NCBI GenBank assembly: GCA_034409565.1
Contig: DAOUMS010000003.1
Span: 75,657-139,656 of the forward strand
Length of the DNA stretch: 64,000 bases
Reading direction: 5' to 3'
DNA from: E44-bin89 sp034409565
GTDB lineage: Bacteria > Chloroflexota > Dehalococcoidia > Dehalococcoidales > RBG-16-60-22
In this document: in pieces, positions 59,124 through 64,000 of the stretch
Layout of the letters: each line of letters starts with the position of its first letter
Position numbering within the stretch: the first letter of the stretch is position 1
Position numbers and translations under genes: made by a program
Notes under the pieces: generated by a model
Told to the model about the DNA's origin: nothing
Database searches by the model: none
What the model saw: only the letters and a program-made list of their open reading frames with translations

Positions 59124-60185
59124 ATGACCAAGAGAGTATGCGTAACGAAGGGAGACGATGCGTCGCCGGAAGTGGTTGTGCCCACGGTTCGAATCCTGGA
59201 AGGGATGGATCTGGATATTGAGTTTACCTGGGCGGAAACGGGCGATGAAGCGGCCGCCAAATATGGCACTATCTTCCCGGAGTCGGCGAGAAAGATGGTC
59301 GATGCCTCTGACTGTGCTATTATGGGTTCAACACGCCGTGCCGACGGTGTGCATGGATACCTGCGCTGGGGGAGGCGATGTTTTGCCAATATCCGCCCGA
59401 CAAAGTACGTGCCAGGCCTGAGAAGTCCACTGAAAAACCCGGCAGGCATCGATTTCGTTATCATGCGGGAGAACCTCGAAGGACTTTATCCGGGATGGGA
59501 AGGCGGTATCGCGCAGCTGGCGCCGCTGAAATTGAAGAATGATATGCTCGGCATCACGCTGGACACTACGGCGAAAGGCAAGTTCGCCGTTAAAGTGAAT
59601 ACGGAAGTGCTGACCAGAGATATCTGCCGGATGGCCTGTGAACTCGCCATGAAGAGAAAAGCCAGAGGTGGCCCGGGCAAGGTTACGGTATCCAGTAAGT
59701 ACAATCTCCTGACACAGTCGGACGAGCTGTTCCGCTGCATTGCTGAGGAGACGGTGGGGCAGTACCCCGAACTCACCTTCGGCCAGATAATCATTGATAA
59801 CTGCGCCCAGCAGCTGGTCATTAACCCGCAGCAGTTTGATGTGTTGGTCATGGACGACGAGCACGGTGATATTCTGGGAGATGAGGCGGCGGCGCTCATC
59901 GGCGGGCTGGGGCTGACTCCCAATGCCTGCGTCGGCAAGGACTTTGCCTACTTCGGCTCGGTGCACGGCACGGCGCCTGATATTGCCGGTAAGAACATCA
60001 TAAATCCCACCGCCATGCTCTTGGCCGGCGGTATGCTTCTGGAGTATCTCGGCTATGAGAAAGAAGCGGCCCACTTGGAGGCGGCGGTCTATAAGGTCTA
60101 TCAGGATGGGAAATACCTCACCCCTGACCAGGGGGGAAGCGCTTCCACCACCCAGTTCTGCGAGGCGGTCAGGGCCAATCTGTAA
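59124..60185 (+). CDS. Isocitrate/isopropylmalate dehydrogenase family protein
   Basis: This 353-aa beta-decarboxylating dehydrogenase has the substrate segment DFVIMRENLEGLYPGWEG, metal-binding Asp residues in FDVLVMDDEHGDILGDEAA, and the nucleotide-binding FGSVHGTAPDIAGKNIINPT with AMLLAGGMLLEYL. VSSKYNLLTQSDELFRCIAE holds the catalytic Lys region (normally DK-x-N; here SSKYN). The changes from textbook IPMDH and ICDH leave the substrate open (3-isopropylmalate, isocitrate, homoisocitrate or tartrate). GGGAG precedes ATG 59124. Confidence 0.85.
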   Translation: MTKRVCVTKGDDASPEVVVPTVRILEGMDLDIEFTWAETGDEAAAKYGTIFPESARKMVDASDCAIMGSTRRADGVHGYLRWGRRCFANIRPTKYVPGLRSPLKNPAGIDFVIMRENLEGLYPGWEGGIAQLAPLKLKNDMLGITLDTTAKGKFAVKVNTEVLTRDICRMACELAMKRKARGGPGKVTVSSKYNLLTQSDELFRCIAEETVGQYPELTFGQIIIDNCAQQLVINPQQFDVLVMDDEHGDILGDEAAALIGGLGLTPNACVGKDFAYFGSVHGTAPDIAGKNIINPTAMLLAGGMLLEYLGYEKEAAHLEAAVYKVYQDGKYLTPDQGGSASTTQFCEAVRANL

Positions 60186-60209
60186 GCAATTAACGAAGTT
60201 ATATTGAAA

Positions 60210-61775
60210 ATGAAACGTGTTATCTATGCCTTTCTGGCCGTAATACTGGTGTGCAGCCTGCTTCTGGTGGGCTGCCAGTGTGGCCAGGGAACGGCGTTAA
60301 ATCTTTACGGTGTGGACCCGATTACCCTCGACCCGGCGGTCTCCGGGGAGATGCTCTCGCATGAATACATCCAGCAGATTTACAACGGGCTGGTGCGCCT
60401 CGATGAAAACCTGGAGCCAGCCCCGGACATCGCCGAGCGCTGGGACGTCAGCGCCGACGGGCGCACCTATACTTTCTATCTGCGCCAGGATGTCAAATTC
60501 CAGGACGGTCGGGGGGTCACCGCCAGCGACTTCAAGTGCTCCCTGGAGCGCGCCTGCAGTCCCGCCACGGGGTCGCTGACGGCGCCCACGTACCTGGGGG
60601 ACATTGTCGGCGTCAAAGAGGTATTGAGCGGCCAGGCCAGTGAAATCAGCGGCGTCAGGGTCGTTGACGACTACACCTTGCAGATAACCATTGACACCCC
60701 GAAGTCCTATTTCCTGGCCAAGATGACCTATCCGGTAGCCTTCGTGGTGGACAGCAACGAGGCAAGACCGGGCGTGGAATGGTGGTGGGAGCCCAACGGC
60801 ACCGGCCCGTTCCAGGTAAAAGAATGGGAAGAGGAAAATACGCTCGTTCTGGAAAGGAACGCGCATTACTATGGTGAGCAGGCGGGAGTGAGCACGGTGG
60901 TCTTCAAACTGTGGGGCGGCGTGCCGATGAACATGTATGAGACTGGGGAAATCGATGCCACCGACGTCAATATCAATTACGTGGACAAGGTCACCGACCC
61001 GGCCGGCAATTTTTACCAGGAACTGCAGGTTGTGCCGGAGTTGAGTTTCAACTACATCGGCTTCAACCATACCCGCCCGCCGTTTGACGATGTTAACCTG
61101 AGGCGCGCCTTCAGCATGGCATTCGACAAGGACAAGCTGGTCTCGCTGGTCTTCAAGGACATGATGGCGCGGGCCGACGGCATCCTGCCGCCCGGCATCC
61201 CCGGCTTCAATGAGAATTTAGAGGGCCTGGAGTTCGATGTTGAGCAGGCGAAGGCGCTGATTGCCGCTTCCAGCTACGGCAGCGTGGACAACCTGCCACC
61301 GATTACGGTGACGACCATGGGCTGGGGAGGGTTGATATCGAACAGCCTGGAAGCGATTATCCACGAGTGGCGTCAGAACCTCGGTGTTGAGGTCAAGGTC
61401 AGGCAGCTTGAGCCGGAGCATTTCCTCTATCACCTCAAGGAAGAGAAGGACGAGATGTACCACCTGGGCTGGGTGGCCGACTACCCCCACCCCCAGAACT
61501 TCCTGGAAATACTCTTCCGCACCGGCGAGGAAAATAACGCCGGCGAGTACAGCAACCCGGCGGTGGACGACCTTCTGGAGCGGGCGGGGGCGGAGCTTGA
61601 TTATGACGCCAGCCTGGCGCTCTACCAGCAAGCCGAGCAGATGCTGATTGATGACGCCGCCTGCATCCCGCTGTGGTTCCCCGAGAACTACTACCTGGTC
61701 AAGCCCTATGTCAGCGGCTATGAGTTGACGCCGATGGGCTACGCCAACCTGAACCAGGTCTCTATCGAGCGCTAG
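60210..61775 (+). CDS. Peptide ABC transporter substrate-binding lipoprotein (SBP family 5)
   Basis: This 521-aa lipoprotein has a signal (KRVIYAFLAVILVCSLLLVG) with lipobox LVGC. The family 5 fold follows: LNLYGVDPITLDPAVSGEML, PDIAERWDVSADGRTYTFYL, FNYIGFNHTRPPFDDVNLRR and ACIPLWFPENYYLVKPYVSG. No permease or ATPase genes are adjacent, so it is an orphan OppA/DppA-like binding protein. ATG 60210 is preferred over TTG 60204. It overlaps the convergent rluB gene by 14 bases. Confidence 0.9.
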   Translation: MKRVIYAFLAVILVCSLLLVGCQCGQGTALNLYGVDPITLDPAVSGEMLSHEYIQQIYNGLVRLDENLEPAPDIAERWDVSADGRTYTFYLRQDVKFQDGRGVTASDFKCSLERACSPATGSLTAPTYLGDIVGVKEVLSGQASEISGVRVVDDYTLQITIDTPKSYFLAKMTYPVAFVVDSNEARPGVEWWWEPNGTGPFQVKEWEEENTLVLERNAHYYGEQAGVSTVVFKLWGGVPMNMYETGEIDATDVNINYVDKVTDPAGNFYQELQVVPELSFNYIGFNHTRPPFDDVNLRRAFSMAFDKDKLVSLVFKDMMARADGILPPGIPGFNENLEGLEFDVEQAKALIAASSYGSVDNLPPITVTTMGWGGLISNSLEAIIHEWRQNLGVEVKVRQLEPEHFLYHLKEEKDEMYHLGWVADYPHPQNFLEILFRTGEENNAGEYSNPAVDDLLERAGAELDYDASLALYQQAEQMLIDDAACIPLWFPENYYLVKPYVSGYELTPMGYANLNQVSIER

Positions 61776-62487
61776 TGAGCAGCAGGGCTATTTCCTGAGC
61801 GCCGAGTTCCCGCGTCTTTCCCTCCGGCAGGTTGCCCAGCACCAGCGTCCCGAACCTGATTCGCTTTAACGCCAGCACCGTATAACCCAGATGGGCGAAC
61901 ATGCGGCGCACCTGCCGCTTGCGGCCCTCGTGGATGGTCAGGCTGTAGTTAAACGGGTCGGCGGACACTTCCTCAAGGCGGCATGGGTAGGTCTTCCCAT
62001 CGTCAAGCTCAATGCCGCTTTGCAGCTTTTTCATTTCCTCCCCGCCCAGCCTGCCCGCAATCTGCACCAGGTACTCCTTCTCGTGCTCGTAGCGGGGGTG
62101 GGTCAGGCGGTAGGCAAGGTCGCCGTCGTTGGTGAGCAGCAGCAGGCCGGTGCTGTCTTTGTCCAGCCGCCCCACCGGGTAGAGCCGCAGATGGCGGTAC
62201 TTCTCCGGCAGCAGGTCGGTCACTTTCTGGCGACCCCGCTCGTCGCGGAGGGTGGAGATGTAGCCCGGCGGCTTGTGCAGCATCAGGGTCACCATGGGTG
62301 CGGCCTTGAGAGCGATGACCCTGCCGTCCAGCGCAATTCTGTCCTCTGCCGCGTCCACCGGGTGGCGGAAGTTGGTCACGATCTGGCCGTTGACGGTGAC
62401 GCGCTCGTATTTTATGGCGTCGGCCATCTTACGCCGTGAGCCGAGGCCGGCGGCGGTGAGGGCTTTGAGCAGGGGTACAGGTTTCAT
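61762..62487 (-). CDS. rluB: 23S rRNA pseudouridine synthase (RluB family)
   Basis: This ~241-aa protein has an N-terminal S4 RNA-binding domain (MKPVPLLKALTAAGLGSRRK, then MADAIKYERVTVNGQIV) and a RsuA/RluB catalytic domain: the Asp in LYPVGRLDKDSTGLLLLTND and the end segment VRRMFAHLGYTVLALKRIRF. ATG 62487 is chosen because the longer frame (to 62541) runs backwards through the tRNA-Ser gene. It starts eight bases after the tRNA 3' end and probably shares the serS transcript. Confidence 0.9.
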   Translation of the reverse strand: MKPVPLLKALTAAGLGSRRKMADAIKYERVTVNGQIVTNFRHPVDAAEDRIALDGRVIALKAAPMVTLMLHKPPGYISTLRDERGRQKVTDLLPEKYRHLRLYPVGRLDKDSTGLLLLTNDGDLAYRLTHPRYEHEKEYLVQIAGRLGGEEMKKLQSGIELDDGKTYPCRLEEVSADPFNYSLTIHEGRKRQVRRMFAHLGYTVLALKRIRFGTLVLGNLPEGKTRELGAQEIALLLTSAR

Positions 62488-62494
62488 ATGATTA

Positions 62495-62584
62495 TGGCGG
62501 AGGGGGTGGGATTCGAACCCACGGTCGTCTTGCGACGACAACGGTTTTCAAGACCGTCACCATAGGCCACTCGGACACCCCTCC
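62495..62584 (-). tRNA. tRNA-Ser(UGA)
   Basis: Acceptor GGAGGGG/CCCCTCC, anticodon stem ACGGT/ACCGT with loop CTTGAAA (anticodon TGA), a long variable arm GTCGTC-GCAA-GACGAC typical of the Ser class, and T-arm GTGGG-TTCGAAT-CCCAC. CCA is encoded. It lies four bases after serS, the gene of its own synthetase. Confidence 0.95.
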
Positions 62585-62588
62585 ATAT

Positions 62589-63836
62589 CTATTTTATCAC
62601 CTTCTCCCCCACCATCCCCTGCAACACCTCCGGCACGTTTATGCTGCCGTCTTTATTCTGGTAGTTCTCCATGACGGCAATCATTATCCGCGGCAGGGCC
62701 AGGCCGGAGCCGTTCAGGGTGTGCACAAACCGGGGCTTGGTGTCGGGGGTGGGGCGGTAGCGGATATTGGCCCTGCGTGCCTGGAAGTCGGTGCAGTTGG
62801 AGCAGGAGCTGACCTCAAGCCATTCCCCGCAGCCGGGCGCCCAGACCTCAATGTCATAGGACTTGGCCGAGGCAAAGCCCAGTTCCGACGTGTTGAGCAT
62901 GGCCACGCGGTAGGCCAGGCCAAGCTGCTGGCAGACTGCCTCGGCATCGCTGACCATCTTCTCCAGCTCGTCATAGGAGGTCTCCGGCTCGGTGAACTTG
63001 TAAAGCTCGACCTTGTCGAACTGGTGGCCGCGCTTGATGCCGCGCGTGTCCTTACCCGCCGACATTTTTTCACGGCGGAAGCAGGCGGTGTAGGCAACGT
63101 AGTTGAAGGGCAATGCGCCCGCCGGGATAATCTCATCGCGGTGGAGATTGGTCAACGGCACCTCCGCCGTGGGCACGAACCAGAAATCGTCCTCCGGGTC
63201 GTGGTAGAGGTTGTCGGCGAACTTGGGCAGCTGGCTTGAACCAACGAGGCACTCTTTCTTGACCATGAACGGCGGATAGATTTCCCGGTAGCCGTGTTGG
63301 CCGGTGTGGAGGTCAACCATGAACCAGATGAGGGCGCGCTGGAGCCGGGCGCCGAGGCCTTTCAGGACGTAGAACCTCGTCCCGGAGAGCTTAACCCCGC
63401 GCTCGAAGTCGATGATGTCCAGCGCTTCCCCCAGCTTCCAGTGGGGGCTGGGGGTAAAGCTGAGCTTTTTCGGCTCACCCCAGGCGCGCACCACCACGTT
63501 GTCCTCTTCGCTCTTGCCCACGGGCACGGAGGGGTGGGGGACATTGGGCACCTGCAAGAGCATTTCCTCAAGCTGGCCGTCTATGTTCTTGACTTCTTCC
63601 TCGAGGTCGCGTATCATGGCGCGCAGGTCGCGTGCTTCTTCCGCCGATGTCTTATCCACTCTGCGTTCTTTTGCCGATTCCTTGCGGGTGTGGCGAAGGC
63701 TTTCCAGTTCCAGGAGCTTCTGGCGGCGGTCGGCGTCAAGCTGGAGTATCTCGTCAATGGGAGCGCTGTCCTCGCGGTCTTTCAGCGCTTTCTCGACGGC
63801 TTGGCTGTTTTCACGGATGAATTTCAGGTCAAGCAT
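62589..63836 (-). CDS. serS: Seryl-tRNA synthetase
   Basis: SerS charges tRNA-Ser. The 415-aa class II enzyme has an N-terminal coiled-coil arm (MLDLKFIRENSQAVEKALKD to ~105), motif 1, motif 2 in VAYTACFRREKMSAGKDTRG with FVPTAEVPLTNLH, and motif 3 in FVHTLNGSGLALPRIMIAVM. AGAGG lies six bases before ATG 63836. Downstream are its cognate tRNA and rluB. A long imperfect hairpin (63877-63942) lies upstream. Confidence 0.96.
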   Translation of the reverse strand: MLDLKFIRENSQAVEKALKDREDSAPIDEILQLDADRRQKLLELESLRHTRKESAKERRVDKTSAEEARDLRAMIRDLEEEVKNIDGQLEEMLLQVPNVPHPSVPVGKSEEDNVVVRAWGEPKKLSFTPSPHWKLGEALDIIDFERGVKLSGTRFYVLKGLGARLQRALIWFMVDLHTGQHGYREIYPPFMVKKECLVGSSQLPKFADNLYHDPEDDFWFVPTAEVPLTNLHRDEIIPAGALPFNYVAYTACFRREKMSAGKDTRGIKRGHQFDKVELYKFTEPETSYDELEKMVSDAEAVCQQLGLAYRVAMLNTSELGFASAKSYDIEVWAPGCGEWLEVSSCSNCTDFQARRANIRYRPTPDTKPRFVHTLNGSGLALPRIMIAVMENYQNKDGSINVPEVLQGMVGEKVIK

Positions 63837-63876
63837 GGGTTTCCTCTTTAATTTTTAGCATCCTTACCCCCTTTGT

Positions 63877-63942
63877 CCCCCTCTCGATGGACTAAACACC
63901 ATGTCATATGCGCTGACAGTGTTTCCCTCCATCTCGAGGGGG
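63877..63942. repeat. Long imperfect inverted repeat upstream of serS
   Basis: Nested arms pair in order: CCCCCTC with GAGGGGG, GATGGA with TCCATC, AAACAC with GTGTTT, GTCA with TGAC, around a small loop. The whole 66 bases folds into one interrupted hairpin 41 bases before the serS start. It may be a regulatory leader or a small mobile or REP-like repeat. Confidence 0.55.
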
Positions 63943-64000
63943 ATATTGGCTGATATATCGAAACTATAATCTTCCGAAGACTTCTGCGGATGAACCGTTA

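Noticed and set aside
63837..64000. T-box riboswitch upstream of serS
   Set aside because: No T-box sequence (TGGNACCGCG-like) or specifier loop was found on the minus strand; only an unrelated long hairpin is present.

Overview
The window is a dense bacterial chromosome segment, GC-rich over most of its length, broken by two AT-rich acquired islands. Gene content fits a Chloroflexota bacterium, most likely of the class Dehalococcoidia: a dgt-dnaG-rpoD cluster, a DUF5808-like protein, a C_GCAxxG_C_C redox protein, tandem OFA-type MFS transporters, and bS21 beside a small RRM protein. The taxonomic call is an inference from gene families and was not tested.

Layout. 1-8.7 kb: recJ (cut by the window edge), fabF, mtaB, a 4Fe-4S QueG-like protein, DUF5808, GNAT acetyltransferase, a C_GCAxxG_C_C protein interrupted by an in-frame UGA, an SDR, a lone ABC ATPase and panB. 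8.99-16.80 kb: a 7.8-kb integrated plasmid-like element in the 3' end of tRNA-Arg(UCG), bounded by 32-bp direct repeats. It carries restriction-modification genes, a Rep-like protein, an excisionase, an integrase and unknown genes. 16.9-32.4 kb: a CoA-transferase with a ThDP enzyme, tRNA-His, a lone Smr protein, uvrA, two MFS paralogues, an HD protein, SbcC, ffh and rpoD. 32.4-36.4 kb: dnaG, dgt, a bifunctional nuclease and a zinc-ribbon protein. 36.5-46.2 kb: an F1Fo ATP synthase operon (atpZ-B-E-small ORF-F-H-[cNMP protein-acs]-A-G-D-C) that contains a cyclic-nucleotide-type regulator and an AMP-forming acetyl-CoA synthetase. 46.2-51.7 kb: rimM (frameshifted), khpA, rpsP, endonuclease V, prfB with its programmed frameshift, a metallopeptidase, radC, an RRM protein and rpsU. 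52.1-53.0 kb: dapA-like. 53.11-56.35 kb: a 3.24-kb transposon with perfect 18-bp terminal inverted repeats and a 4-bp target duplication, carrying a DUF3800 protein, an IS5-type transposase, a 46-aa zinc-ribbon protein, a hairpin-rich region and a coiled-coil protein. 56.4-64 kb: alpha/beta hydrolase, aldo-keto reductase with ferredoxin tail, HPP membrane protein, ICDH/IPMDH-family enzyme, orphan peptide-binding lipoprotein, rluB, tRNA-Ser and serS.

Main points. (1) The UGA in the C_GCAxxG_C_C gene replaces the first signature cysteine and is followed at the right distance by a 9-bp hairpin with G in its apical loop, so the gene is a strong candidate selenoprotein. (2) The 3.24-kb TIR/TSD element looks like a cargo-carrying transposon. 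(3) acs and a cNMP-type sensor lie inside the ATP synthase operon, beside an uncharacterised 35-aa membrane peptide. (4) Several genes have a sigma-70-type -10 box so close to the start codon that their mRNAs should be leaderless or nearly so.

All promoter, hairpin and repeat calls were read by eye from the bases. Family assignments rest on recognised motifs, with no database search.
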